The notes: generated from the letters alone by a model not told the origin. DNA of 64,000 nt from Mytilus galloprovincialis (GCF_965363235.1 NC_134843.1:4154001-4218000), one strand, 5' to 3'. Numbered from the stretch's first letter, positions 35,300 to 47,680 are shown. Program-made: numbers and translations.

Positions 35300-37600
35300 A
35301 ATGTATAAAAATTGTTTGACTTCAATAAACTTGCCTTCTCAATTTCATGGTAAAGCCTCAGACTTGGTTGAAGATTTTATTGACCATCTTCCTTAGAGCT
35401 GCTCTCCTGGCTGCCAGGATGGCTGTCATCATTATCTGATTGTCAATCTGTCATTTTTTGGTCCATTATTTATAGAAATGAATAAAGATATCAGATGCAC
35501 TTTCAATTAATCTCCTATCTTGAAAATTTCACCCAATCAATTCTACAAGAAGTAACCCATGATTTCTCCCACCCTCAAATCTATTATCTAGAGCTCTGTT
35601 TACATTTTTTTATTTACAGAACTCTGAATAATAGTCCTTATTAGCTAGTATACATCTGATATTAAACCCAAAACTTGTACAAATGTGAAATTAAAGTAAA
35701 TAGTTATATATTCCCTACCATGAGGAAATTTCAAGAATAAGGAGTTAAACAGGGGAATAATAAATTACCTCCCTTTGCCAAAAATTTCACCTGTTTGGAC
35801 TCCATATCATTGCTATATCTAACAACAAAAAAATAGTATAGCTATAATTAAAAATAAATAATTTGATATAAAATATTCAAACATTTAAAAAAAATATTTA
35901 GTACATCAATTTTCAAATTGGTGGTTCTCTCCCATTACATCTCAACCAATAAAAAAAATGGCCACCAAGATATAATCAATATTGCTGAAAGAGATGTTTA
36001 ACACTTAAAATCAATCAATTTTTTTTCACCAGGATGTTTCTTTACTATGCTTCTTTTGAAATAATTTGTTTGAGCTAAAACATTGCTAAAAATAAGTATA
36101 ACAAAACAATGGAAAAATATTTATATAATACAAATCAGAAAAATAAAAAAAATACATTTCTTTTTCTTTTCTTTTTGTTTTTTTTTTGTTTTTTTTTTTA
36201 GATTCTCCATTCTTTAACTACTAGAAATGTTTTGGATACACAAAGACCATCATTAAGATAACTTGAGTAGGTCTATAAGTAATAAAGTAAAATTATGAAG
36301 TATCAATTTAGCCTACAACTTCCAGCTTTGTTGAAAATGGAGAATCTTTACAATTCTTTTTTTAAACATACACAAAAATAGTCTGAATTACATTCTTTTT
36401 TGTTTCAGTTGAATTGCACAATAATTTCCTGCAGCCACAGTTGAAGTCACCTGAAAAAGAAATATACATTCTAATATCTGTCAGAACAATAATCAATGCA
36501 AAGAAACAAGTACATGTAACTGGCAATTACACTTATGATGCATAGAACATTGCTTTTACCATTATTTTGAAGTGATGTGAAGACATGAATTTACAATCAA
36601 CCAGTCTTCCTTTGCAAACAAGGGATTTTTTATTATTTCATTGTTTCATCATAAATCACAAGCTATTGGTTTTCTTGTTTGAATTGTTTCACATTTTGTC
36701 ATGTTGCAGACTTTCATAGTTATATGTAAGGTATAGGTTTTGCTCATTGTTGAAGGTCATACAGTGACTATTAGAAGAATGCATCAATGTCATTTGGTCT
36801 ATGGGAAATCTTTATTTCATTAGCAATTAAGCCACATCTCATTTCCTTTATTTACAGGTACAATTTTAGATATCGTTAAACAGATTGAAAGATTTTTTTT
36901 AAGTTACAGCATAATTTTTGATTTCGTTTATTTATCTTGTTACCACCTTCCGGATTATATATACAGATATAGTTTTAGAAAAAATAAAATATAACACTTC
37001 TCTACACAATTTAAATATAATACTTCTATGCATAATCAAAATATAAAACTTCTTTGCATAATAATATTCTATGGTATTTACATGCTCTTGGCTGAATAAT
37101 TCATTAATTTTTGAATTGGTTCTTACCATAAAAGTCAGCTCCATTGCCCACTCCCAGCTTCAATCCTTACAGACAAGCAGTGATGCTAAGCTGAAATTTA
37201 AAAGAACATAAAATGCTTAGTTAACCAAATTATTTTGAAAGGATCACTGTTAATGTATGAAAATTATAAAGAAATGGGTCATATTCATGTAATAGATGTT
37301 GAGAACAGACGAGAGAGCTATCCAACTAAATAATCAGGTTAGAGCCTTTAATTTATACATATATACATTGTATTTGTACTCATAAAAAAAGTGAGAGTAG
37401 AAATTAATCACAGAAATTAAATGTTTGAATATGTCAAGGCCAAGAGAGTAAAAAACATGTATCTTTATGTATTTTTATAATACATTGATAATTTATTTCT
37501 TTTCAAAACAGTACTGGTACATACCTATATATAAGCTTTATCAGACCACCAAGTCTTATTCCCACACCAGAAACACATCTCACAGAAAGAACCTAAAATA
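35300..37600 (-). repeat. Segmental duplication, unit B
   Basis: Carries segments a (37525-37592, 68 bp), b (37127-37190, 64 bp), c (ending at 36450) and d (about 35340-35440). Segments a and b have exactly the lengths and splice sites of their unit A partners. Segment a is open as VLSVRCVSGVGIRLGG. Segment d reads DNQIMMTAILAARRAALRK and then VNKIFNQV with a stop. It could be a decayed gene cluster or repeated non-coding exons. Confidence 0.7.
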
Positions 37601-37959
37601 TAAAAATTGACAATTTATATACTTTACATTTCAATTTCCCTGACATTAACAAAATATTGTTCCGATTTCTTACTATAACCTAAATAACTGAAAAATCAAT
37701 ATAAAAGATAACAAAAAAAAAAGTTTATTATTTGAATTTCCAACTCCACAAAAATAATGATTTAAATATATTCCATTGTTCATAAAAGTAAATTATGAGT
37801 TATCTCCCATTGAATTGCAAAAATATCATTTTACATTAGCAACATCATTATCTCCACTGTAACTCTATCATATGCCCTAAATATACATTTTAATAAAATT
37901 ACCGATAGCATGTATAGAAATTTTTGGCTTATTTATTTGGTATTTAAACTTGCCTTCTT

Positions 37960-38430
37960 ATTTTCTTGGTAAAGCCTCAGACTTGGTTGAAGATTTATTG
38001 AATCATCTTCCTTGGAGCTGCTACCATGGCTACTTTTATATGCTTTTCAACATTGGTTTTTGTACTGATCAGTTCACTGAATCCATTTTATCCAATTAAT
38101 GAAATGTCCTTTCTGTTGTATTTCACCAAATATACAATTGTCCCAAGAATGTGCCAAAGCATCTCACAATATTTTCTTTTTCGTGGCAGCTGAAGTAATT
38201 CTCAATATAAAACACAAATAATTGTTTGAATTCATACATAAAACAGTAAAAATATCAGATGTGCTTTTAAACATGTAACTTGTATTTTCAAAATTGACCA
38301 AATGTTTTTTGAAGTACCCACAATTTCTCTTTCCCATTATTATTTAAAATGTTTACATTTTGTTTATTTACAGAGCTAAAACAATAACTTTTATATAAAT
38401 TAGCAGACATCTGATATGTAAAAACTTAAA
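37960..38430 (-). repeat. Segmental duplication, unit C (partial)
   Basis: Segment d (about 37970-38040; GCCTCAGACTTGGTTGAAG on the plus strand) and the adjoining intron text (AAAATATCAGATGTGC, AGCAGACATCTGATATG) repeat those of units A and B. The rest of the unit is absent or unrecognisable. Confidence 0.6.
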
Positions 38431-38589
38431 GAGGCAACACAAAAAGAACAAAATAGTAATTGGCTAAAACCAATAAATCACACAACATTTTTTAATATTT
38501 TGGAGCATTGTTTAATAAAATATCCCTTGTTTAAAGTTTTGCATCATGCACATCATAAGCATGCAAATTATACTCCAAAAATTAATCAT

Positions 38590-38695
38590 AGCCTGAGGTA
38601 GCTCAGTTGTGCAATTTTGGTGATGACAATCAACCTTAATCAATTTGCATGCTCATTATGAGAGTTCCAAAGATATGAGTTCAAAACAAAAATTG
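38590..38695 (+). repeat. Possible tRNA-derived SINE head
   Basis: AGCCTGAGGTAGCTCAGTTG contains a perfect box-A-like TAGCTCAGTTG, and ATGAGTTCAAAAC about 75 bp on resembles box B. The spacing is too long and the sequence too decayed for a functional tRNA. A SINE head or tRNA pseudogene is likely. Confidence 0.4.
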
Positions 38696-39195
38696 TTACC
38701 TCCTTAAAAAGTTTTATACAAAAAGCTCCCAATTCAAGAAAAATTAGAAAAAATTATAAACATTTCAAACTGCAGATTGAAAAAATGGGGGAAAACTCCT
38801 CAAGCAATTTCATACTAGGAAATACACAACTTTAACATGTGTGCAATCTTTCTGCAAAGTTTCGATGGTGCAGAACACTTAATATAGAAAATACAAATAT
38901 ATGCAAAATGGTGCTATATAGTGAAATATTTACACAAAGGACCAAATTTAGTAATGTAAAAGTGTACTCAAAGATGATAAAAATACTGATTCTTTAAAAT
39001 AAAAAATAATTGTCCATATTCAAATTGCATGTAGAATCTAATACTTCATTAATTTAGTTTAAACTTTAGTACGTTAAGAAAAATAGTTCTGAAATTAACA
39101 AACCAAAAAATGATGTTTTTTGTTCCCAAATTTAGTTTCAGATAGCATTTAGATTGGTGATATAAAAATTTGTTTTTTTTTATAAGATTGGCTTC

Positions 39196-39381
39196 CTATG
39201 ACTTCTGTTGGAAAAGAAGTGAAAACACAGATATCCTGACATTGACTGACACAAGGTAACCTTTTGGAATGACTGGTTCCTTAAATGGAGGATAACAGTC
39301 AATACGGAACCAGCTCCATTTAATACACAGACTTACAGGAAACAGCTCATTTTGTCCATTTGGAGAGGAAACAAATGTCAT
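39196..39381 (-). CDS. Unrecognised 61-residue frame, possible exon or old coding repeat
   Basis: The frame begins MTFVSSPNGQNELFPVSL and continues through KWSWFRIDCYPPFKEP and PKGYLVSVNVRIS to a TAG. Composition is protein-like (W, P, C, balanced charge), unlike the AT-rich chance frames nearby. Internal GTAAGT and AAAG|GT motifs mean it could also be spliced. No family is recognised and there is no clear acceptor upstream. It may be a fragment of an unknown mobile element. Confidence 0.3.
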   Translation of the reverse strand: MTFVSSPNGQNELFPVSLCIKWSWFRIDCYPPFKEPVIPKGYLVSVNVRISVFSLLFQQKS

Positions 39382-39448
39382 GTAATAACTTACAAAGATT
39401 TTTTTCCATCTTCAAATGATAAAAATGCAATTATTGAACACACCCCGA

Positions 39449-39800
39449 CCCCCTACAGGGGTGGATCATGCCATTTCTAAAGAGAGGGGGTTCCCAACCC
39501 AGGATAAAAGGCTAGTCCTATAACATATGACCGCTGGGGCATTATTTACTATTTCTATTTACTGTTCTGATATTTTATTTTACTATCAATGTGCCACCCG
39601 ATAATATCAGTATAAAAATGTTAAAAATTGAATAAGAATGGGAAGTCATATGTTATAGGACTAGATAAAAGGCTAGGTTCAAACTAGTTTATGTTCTCAT
39701 TCAATTGCATTGTCGATCATCAAAAAAAATTGTAAGGGTGCCGCAGAACCCAGTGTCTTGCCTACTTTTGCTGTCAATTGCAGGCTCAACAAAAATGAGG
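39449..39800 (+). mobile_element. hAT-like MITE remnant with a smaller element inside
   Basis: CAGGGGTGGATCATGCC, TTCCCAACCCAGGATAAAAG and TCATTCAATTGCATTG match the related MITE at 4945-5110. Between them, 39515-39663 is an insertion. Confidence 0.5.
39515..39663. mobile_element. 149-bp palindromic-ended MITE
   Basis: Starts GTCCTATAACATATGAC and ends GTCATATGTTATAGGAC, perfect 17-bp inverted repeats. GATAAAAGGCTA stands on both sides (39503-39514 and 39664-39675) although the host MITE should have it once, so the insertion duplicated about 12 bp. Confidence 0.7.
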
Positions 39801-39879
39801 GGGGGAAATCAATAAAAATATTCCTCTTGGTAGTATCTTTTGAATGTAAAAAGCTTCTGTCAAAGTTTGGTAAAAATCC

Positions 39880-40300
39880 AGGATACCGGTAGTTTATAAA
39901 TCTCATAAATGTTTTTTACTGCAGACTATTTTATATTACTGGAAGGAAAACTAAGTCCATTAATAAGTAAAATACGGATAAATAGATACAAAATTTTAAC
40001 AAGACATTTGCTTCAGTCCAAGATTGGTACATTATCCAGGATAGCATAAACTTATTAAAAATTTAAAAACTTTATCCACAGAGTGAATGTATTGTATCCT
40101 GGCATTAATAAGTAAAATATGGAAAAATTAGTTTGTTTTATTTACAAAATCTACTTCTGGATACAATCTTATGATCATTAACAACCTTCTGTCCAAGTTT
40201 GGTAGAAATCCAGAATAGTTTAAGAAAGATATGAAAATTTCAAAACTCTAACCAAAGAGTGAATATTTGTGATTGCCAACGCCGCACGTAGGTGGGACAT
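39880..40300. repeat. Molluscan interspersed repeat (AACTAAGTCCAT family)
   Basis: AAACTAAGTCCATTAATAAG, TCCAAGTTTGGTAGAAATCC and ACCAAAGAGTGAATATTTGT recur at 40890-41070 (ACTAAGTCCATATATAAG, CCACAGAGTGAATATTTGT) and in part at 54290-54360. It is a dispersed, non-coding repeat. Confidence 0.55.
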
Positions 40301-40374
40301 AAAAAATAAAAGAAGGTATGAAGGTAAACTCTAAAAAGAATGTTAAATAAAATTTGTTGAATAGTGTTGAATCA

Positions 40375-40600
40375 AATTTTGCAGAGGTACATGCTTCCAA
40401 TTGGCTTCGCTCAGAGTTACTGCCTCTAATTGGGACCACTCTGCCGGGGGTACTGCTTCTAATTAGCTTTAGCAGACAGAGGTATATATGTACTGCTTCC
40501 AATCGGCTTCGCAACAAGACAGAGGGTATGTGCTCCCAATTAGCTTCACTAAGAGGTACGTGCTTCCAATTGGCTTCGCTCAGACAAACGTACTATTTCC
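40375..40600 (+). repeat. Minisatellite, TGCTTCCAATTGGCTTCG type
   Basis: The phrase TGCTTCCAATTGGCTTCGC occurs with variations at about 40391, 40464, 40494, 40532 and 40561, giving irregular units of about 30-70 bp. Confidence 0.55.
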
Positions 40601-41159
40601 AGTGTTGAAAAGGTACCGTAAGCAAGTCTGTACTACATCCAGCATAGTAAATGGTACATAATTGCAAGTCAAATGTCGTCCAAATTTACAAAAACATATT
40701 TTATTTTTACATTCTTGATCCAGTTAAAGATAATTCACATCTACCTTCACTCCCTATTTATAATTAATCCTGATGGTGTCATTGTGAAATGCAAATTATC
40801 ATTACAAAATTCTGTACTTTCCTGAAGTTGCAATCCTGATGATGTGCCATAGGAACCAAAATATGTCTATCTTATTAAATCACTGTTAACTTGAAGAAAA
40901 ACTAAGTCCATATATAAGTGTTTAACAGAAAAAACGGAATTTTATTTTTACAAAATTGACTTCTGGATACTATTTTATGATCATAAACAAGCTTTTGTCC
41001 AAGCTTGGTATAAATCCAGGAGAGTTTAAGAAAGTTATTAAAATTTCAAACTTTAACCACAGAGTGAATATTTGTTGACGCTGCCAAAGACGACGCCAAC
41101 GACAGAATGTAGGACCGCTATGTCTCACTTTTTCAACTAAAGTCAAAGGCTCAAAATGA

Positions 41160-41318
41160 CATGGAGAAGAACTGTACAGGCAGAGGCTAATAAATACCAA
41201 CAGACATGGGGCACACTACAGAAAACCGTCAACGACTGAGAAAAGTGGAAAATCTTTGTTACTGCCCTACACGCCAATGGCGTACAAGGGCAGTATTAAG
41301 TAAGTAAGTAAACACCAA
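41160..41318 (+). mobile_element. LINE 3' end, strongly 5'-truncated
   Basis: The plus strand reads TWRRTVQAEANKYQQTWGTL, then KTVND, a stop, EKWKIFVTALHANGVQGQY and a stop, followed by a (TAAG)n tail at about 41298-41312. This resembles the C terminus of many animal LINE proteins (TW.RTVEAE ... W...VAALH). A simple-repeat tail and loss of the 5' part are normal for LINE insertions. Confidence 0.65.
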
Positions 41319-43783
41319 AACTCCCACCCTCTGAATCTTCCACTGCCCTCAAAGTATGGTACATGATCCAATTGGAACCTGCTTGGTAAATATAACTGAT
41401 TGTGTGCAATTTTTAAAAGAAATTTAAGGGGAATTTCGAAAAGAAATGTCAAAATCATCTACAAATCATGATGAGCAATTGTTAAATGTGACGAAAAGGT
41501 TTAAATTAAAAATAGTTGTCAATTATGTACTGATAATTATAAACCAAATAGTTACTTAATATTTCTAAATCAAATAAAAATTACACTGATTTTAGAATAA
41601 TATGATGTTGAATGGACAAAGAAGACATAAACAAATAGCCAGAAATTGTTTTTAGAATTTTCATCAAAAATTAAAATTTGAAACAAGTTATCTCCCTTGC
41701 TTAAAAGTAATGGATTTCAATGTGTAAAGACAAAGATACAAACAACCAATGTTGCTTATATACAACATTTGAGGCTTAATAATAAAACTTGATTACAAAT
41801 TTTTTCAAGCAAAAAGTGAATACTGTGGATTCAATATTATTGACAGTTTTTTTTTTATTATTATTCATGAGAACCACAAATTTTAGTTTTTTACAAGATT
41901 ATTTTTTGGGGATTTGTATGGATTTGTATGGAGAATTTGTAAAATGTCTGAATGAAAGCATTTTATTGGGGATTAGAGTTGAAAAATTAACCCAAGAATG
42001 AGATATCTGAAGCAAAATAGATTTTACTACCATTTAACGTGAGGGATCATTATTTAAATTTCTCTGGGAAATGATGATAGTTTTAGATAACTCAGAATGA
42101 AGTTTTTTTTTAGGGGGGGTGTGTGAAATGATTTAATTAATTGCTTTCCCATTTGGTTAAAGATTTAAGTGATTTTTATAGATAAGAGATACATCCAATT
42201 AGATTATAATTTTGAAATGTTACTTTTACTTCACCATTACCTTGTTTGCAATAAGTGCTTTAAAGAAACAGATACCCGGAAATAATTTTGTTGACACTCG
42301 AGTAAATAACATTTTGGGTAATTTTTCACAATACTGTATTTGAATTCAATTTAAGATACACATATATACATTTAATTTTTTCGTTTCCAATACATCATAA
42401 TATGTCAAATACAATTTAGAATTTGATTTAAGACATTTGCTTTTGACATTGTTTCAAAAATTATAAAAAGTTCAAAGTAGCTTTAAGCTCCAAATTGTTT
42501 TTTTTTTAATATTTAAATGACTGTACAAATATCAAATACTTTCATTTCAGAATTACATATGCAGATTCCTTTGAAAGCAGAACACTTGAAAACCATAACA
42601 CCATCCAAAGAACAAATGAAAAAACAGAAGTAATAACCAGACCCTACCCACTACAAGCTACACCAAAAAGAAACTATGTTATATGTTAGTAAGAGACGCA
42701 GCGCTCAAAGCTCAATGTATTTCTGAAATGATAATTTGATATTTGTTTAATCTTCAAAAACAACTTTCAAGATGAACAATAATGTTCAGCTATGAAACTT
42801 TAAATGCAGATGACTATGACCTAAATTTAGTTTGAAGTACAAATGTACTATGTTATTCTCCAATTTGACAATCAAGATGTATTGAAAACAGTAAAAATAT
42901 TGGGGAAATTGTTTAATTATAAATCTGAAATTTCAGTTTTTATCCTTTTAAACTGGTGTACATTTGTACCACCAAAAATTGCATGAATTGCTATGCAAAC
43001 CCAATTTCAACCACCCAAAAGCACTGGCAATGCAAACAAGACAATGTTTAAAATTGTTTTATTAATATCAGTTGATCATTGGACCCAACGACCTAAAATG
43101 TTTTACAACTTAATAAACCTCATCTAAAGTTATTTCAACTATCACCATTTCTACATAAATCAATTTGAGAAAATATTATAAACAAATCAAATAAGCGGGC
43201 TTTCCACTCTGGGTTAATCTCCAACCTCTTTTTTTAGCCTTGACTGTTGTTGCATATTAAAGTATGCCAAATTGATGGGCAAATCATTTTACTGCATTCC
43301 AGAAGAAAATTTTGTTCAATGGTTTAATAATCGGAGACACTTTTTGTGTATGTTGTAATCAAATCAAATCAATCTTCTTTCTGAGTTTTTTTATTTAATT
43401 TCCAGTTTTTATAGTACTTTCTAAATTGTATCTATATAATGAATGCCCGAATTTTTTTTATTTATTTTTCCGGTCAAAATTCTAACTACGTTGTTCTCAT
43501 GAAATGCTTACTAAAAATACTGTCATCTATGTATTCAAACTGAATATGTTCTAATGGAAAATACTTTTTGGTAAGTTTTAAATATTAAATGAAACTTATT
43601 TAAGAATCCACCGACAAGAATGTAATAAGTACCATGTGGGTTTATATTGGCATATTTATCTCTATTTTTTTTAATTATGAGAATAAAGAAGGTGTTATGT
43701 ACTTGGCTATTATTAATCAAATGATCATTTGGCTTCTGTAATAAATAACATGAGGAAAACTTTTATAACAAGTGAAACTGCGA
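41319..43783. other. AT-rich stretch, nothing recognised
   Basis: No gene, RNA or named repeat was seen. Long A and T runs and chance frames only. Confidence 0.5.
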
Positions 43784-44950
43784 GCTACTGCTCACTGATG
43801 ATACCCCCGCCGCAAGTGGATAATATTAATAGTGTAAAAATATGAAAGTGTTCGGTAAACAGGAAGTTGTCGAGTGATGAATCTGAAAACGCATCACACG
43901 GTATAGCTGACTTATATAAATCCTGAAACCAAATTTCAGAAATCCTTGTATTGTAGTTCCTGAGAAAAATGTGACGAAAATTTTTAACTTGGTTATCATG
44001 TGTAAAATCATACAAGTGTTCGGTAAACAGGAAGTTGTCGAGTGATGAATCTGAAAACGCATCACACGGTATAGCTGACTTATATAAATGTTGAAACCAA
44101 ATTTCAGAAATCATTGTATTGTAGTTCCTGAGAAAAATGTGACGAAAATTTTCAACTTGGCTATCATGTGTAAAATCATACAAGTGTTCGGTAAACAGGA
44201 AGTTGTCGAGTGATGAATCTGAAAACGCATCACACGGTATAGCTGACTTATATAAATCCTGAAACCAAATTTCAGAAATCCTTGTATTGTAGTTCCTGAG
44301 AAAAATGTGACGAAAATTTTTAACTTGGTTATCATGTATAAAATCATACAAGTGTTCGGTAAACAGGAAGTTGTCGAGTGATGAATCTGAAAACGCATCA
44401 CACGGTATAGCTGACTTATATAAATCCTGAAACCAAATTTCAGAAATCCTTGTATTGTAGTTCCTGAGAAAAATGTGACGAAAATTTTTAACTTGGTTAT
44501 CATGTGTAAAATCATACAAGTGTTCGGTAAACAGGAAGTTGTCGAGTGATGAATCTGAAAACGCATCACACGGTATAGCTGACTTATATAAATGTTGAAA
44601 CCAAATTTCAGAAATCATTGTATTGTAGTTCCTGAGAAAAATGTGACGAAAATTTTCAACTTGGCTATCATGTGTAAAATCATACAAGTGTTCGGTAAAC
44701 AGGAAGTTGTCGAGTGATGAATCTGAAAACGCATCACACGGTATGGCTGACATATATAAATGTTGATACCAAATTACAGAAAGGGTGGATGTGTAGTTCC
44801 TGAGAAAAATGTGACGAAAGTTTCATGGGACGGACTGACTGACGGACGGACTGACGGACTGACGGACTGACGGACTGATGGACGGACTGACGGACGGACA
44901 GACAGAGGTAAAACAGTATACCCCCCCTTTTTTAAAGCGGGGGTATAATT
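43784..44950 (+). mobile_element. Pearl-like element with six 168-bp core units
   Basis: Starts GCGAGCTACTGCTCAC and GATACCCCCGCC. Tandem units recur at 43851, 44019, 44187, 44355, 44523 and 44691, exactly 168 bp apart. They are followed by GACGGACTGACGGACTGACG at 44829-44900 and the palindromic end TATACCCCCCC with GCGGGGGTATAA. Because 168 is a multiple of three, any stop-free unit stays open through the array, which explains the 322-residue repetitive minus-strand frame at 43785-44753. Confidence 0.85.
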
Positions 44951-45405
44951 AAAAATGGCTCATCATAATCCAGAAACATTGTTAAAAATTTTGATGGTGA
45001 ATATTTGTGATAATCACAAATGATTTTGTTTTATATATATAAATATTAACTAATTTCAGAAATTCAGAATCAAATTCAATCACATTTTCCCAATTACTAA
45101 ATGCTTCTACCATAAAATAGTGGAGGAGGCTTTTTCACCTGGGCAAACTGATTTCAATTCAGATAGAATCACATTTAAGCAGTATATATTAATAATAAAA
45201 TACCCTAGATTTAATAATGTACCCCCTCAACTTTCCCAAGAGTAAAATATACATGAATTTTGATCTTGGCATTGTGTACCTGAATTTTACTTCACAAATT
45301 TAGAGCAAAATTGCATCACTTAATTGAAATACTATATGGTATCGAAACCCTCATTTCATACGAGTTACCTCCCCTTCTAATTTAGTGAATTTTTATTTCA
45401 CTACT

Positions 45406-45540
45406 CAGTGGCGAATCCAGAACTTTTCATGAGGGGGCCTGCTCCAGTCATGCTACAGTGATTTCTTATATAATCTTCCCACAAAAGGTGGGGGGGGGGG
45501 GGGGGGGGCAAGGCTCCCTGGATCCACCTTTGCTACTGTC
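45406..45540 (+). mobile_element. hAT-like MITE (CAGTGGCGAATCCAG)
   Basis: Starts CAGTGGCGAATCCAG and ends CTGGATCCACCTTTGCTACTG, imperfect inverted repeats. A run of about 20 G near 45489-45509 lies between them. It is a typical short non-autonomous element of animal genomes. Confidence 0.6.
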
Positions 45541-46029
45541 ATTCAAGATATCAGTGTTTTCATGTAAACCCGAGTCATTATTTGTTATTTTACCTTATAT
45601 TTTCTGTAAAAAAAAGATACATTATTAAATTTTGGAACAGTTCAATTGTAAAAATTCATAGAAGCATATCTTAATTTACTCCAAAAAATATAGAATTTGT
45701 TATTTATAATCTTTTATTTAACACATTTAATAATTTGGTTATGCATGAAAAGGTTCGAACATTTATTTTTTCATTCGTTGATTAAAGTAAATTAACATTT
45801 CCAATTTGTTTTTCTATTCATGAAATTATTTACTTATTATGTTAAGTAAAACATTTTGAAGAAAGAGATGAAAAAACACATAAAAAATTCATGTTGCATT
45901 TTGACAGTTTTTGATAGAAAAAATGGAGCAAAGAATGAAAAAAAACCATTTAACTTGAACAATTAATAAATAAGTTAACATATCAAATACTTGCCACCAT
46001 TCTGTGGTGCCTGATATCACCCTTATTTT

Positions 46030-46495
46030 TTTTGGTTGGTGCTTGGTGTCTGAGATCATTCCTGGTCTTTGGTACCGTTGGTGTGTTGTGTCTGAAATCA
46101 TCCCTGGTCTTTGGAAAGGTTGGTGCTTGGTGCCTGAGATCATCCCTGGCTCTTTAGTTTGGTTGGTGCATGGTGCCTAAAAACCTCTTAGGTCTTTGGT
46201 TGGGTTGGTGCTCTTTGCCCTAGTTCATGCCTGTTCTTTGTTTTGGTTGGTGCTGGAGATCATCCCTGGTCTTTGGTTGGATTGGTGATTGGTGCCCGAG
46301 ATCATCCCTGGCTCTTTAGTTTGGTTGGTGCATGGTGCCTGAAAACCTCTTAGGTCTTTGGTTGGGTTGGTGCTCTTTGCCCTAGTTCATGCCTGTTCTT
46401 TGTTTTGGTTGGTGCTCGGTGCTGGAGATCATCCCTGGTCTTGGTGCTTGGTGCCTGAGAACCTCTCAGGTCTTTGGTTGGGTTGTTGCTGTACA
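46030..46495 (+). repeat. Minisatellite of GGTTGGTGCTTGGTGCCTGA units with higher-order repeat
   Basis: Units of about 40-45 bp (GGTTGGTGC..GGTGCC, GATCATCCCTGGTCTTTGG) repeat about ten times. A longer block starting CCTGGCTCTTTAGTTTGG recurs at about 46146 and 46307, so a four-unit block of about 161 bp was duplicated as a whole. Confidence 0.7.
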
Positions 46496-46599
46496 ATATT
46501 TTGTTATCAGTGTAGACAATTTTCCGTCACTTCTTTTGTTTGTCTTTTTTCACCACATGGTTTAAGATTGGCCCTTTGGTATCTTCCTTTTTTTTTATG

Positions 46600-47370
46600 T
46601 ATGATCTTGTTTATCATTATACCTCACTGTTTGAATTTTGAGGATTATATTATGGAAATACCATTAGAGATATGCTATTCCCAGATGTTCCAGGACATGG
46701 ATACCTTCTTGATTACACTGTGTGTGCTGCTTCATTGAAAAAAGGTGAAAATTAAGATGTCTGGTGTGTTAAATTTTGTGAGATAGGATATTTCTTGTGT
46801 TCCTTCTCAAATTTGTACACCAGTTAATACTTCTGATTGTTTTTTTCTGTGTGTTTTATCTCATTGACAAAAACACACAAAAAGACAGAAACAATAAATA
46901 CCGTATACCTATGTTGGTGAACTCTGAAATGAAATATAAATACATATACAACATTACACATATATAAGAATAAAATCAATTAAACTTTATTTTATTTTCT
47001 TTGAGGTAAATTTCAAAAATTAAATATAAATTTTTTTTTAAATTAAGTTTTTTTACTTTATTTTTAGTGTAGCTCTTGTTGATCATTATACCAGACTGTT
47101 TACTATTAGAGATATTCTATTTCTAGATGTTCAAGGACATGCATACATTCTTGATTACACTGTGTGTGCTGCTTCAATGAAAAAAGGTGAAAATAAGATG
47201 TTGTGTTGAATTTTGTGAGGTAGGATATTTTTTGTGTTCCAGGGTGTTCTGTCTCAAATTACACCAGTTTTTAAATACTTCTGATTGATTTGTTCTGTAT
47301 GTTTTCTCTCATTGACAAAAACACACAAAAAGACAAAAATATAAATATTGTATACCTATACATCTTTGTA
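46600..47370 (+). repeat. Direct duplication with coding-like character
   Basis: About 46608-46880 and 47075-47340 are copies. In both, one frame is open over the same stretch: RDMLFPDVPGHGYLLDYTV then CAASLKKG in the first, and RDILFLDVQGHAYILDYTV then CAASMKKG in the second. Differences fall partly at third positions. The adjoining AT-rich block (GGTGAACTCTGAAAT) at about 46915 recurs at about 47835. The protein is not recognised; it may be a dead duplicated exon. Confidence 0.45.
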
Positions 47371-47479
47371 AGAACTCTGAAATGGATATGATTAAGAGCG
47401 ATTAGTAATTTGTCACTTTTATACAAAGAAATGGACATACAGAAATCTATATGCCACTTTTCTTCATCTGTTACAACCC

Positions 47480-47680
47480 AGCCATACTCTGGGGTTTATG
47501 ACTGAGGTTGCATCTAAAACAAAAACAAATTTGTAAATTATTAGTGTTGGAGAATTGGTGTCACTTCCATCAAATGGGTTCATGACTGAAAAATCCTCTC
47601 GGCTGCATCTGTAACAAAAAATCTGTAGTGTTTTGGAGAACGTTGGTGTCACTTTCATCAAACGGGCCCTTTAACAAGCT
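47480..47680. repeat. Two-unit tandem repeat of about 110 bp
   Basis: GTTTATGACTGAGGTTGCAT with GGAGAATTGGTGTCACTTCC recurs as GTTCATGACTGAAAAATCC with GGAGAACGTTGGTGTCACTT. Confidence 0.45.

Noticed and set aside
38590-38695. Functional tRNA gene
   Set aside because: Box A is good but the box A to box B distance is too long and no acceptor-stem pairing is visible, so a SINE head or pseudogene is more likely.
43785-44753. 322-residue minus-strand frame with a 56-residue repeat (CDAFSDSSLDNFLFTEHLYD)
   Set aside because: It is produced by the 168-bp core units of a pearl-like element. Because 168 is divisible by three, a stop-free unit stays open over the whole array, and other frames of the same array are open too.
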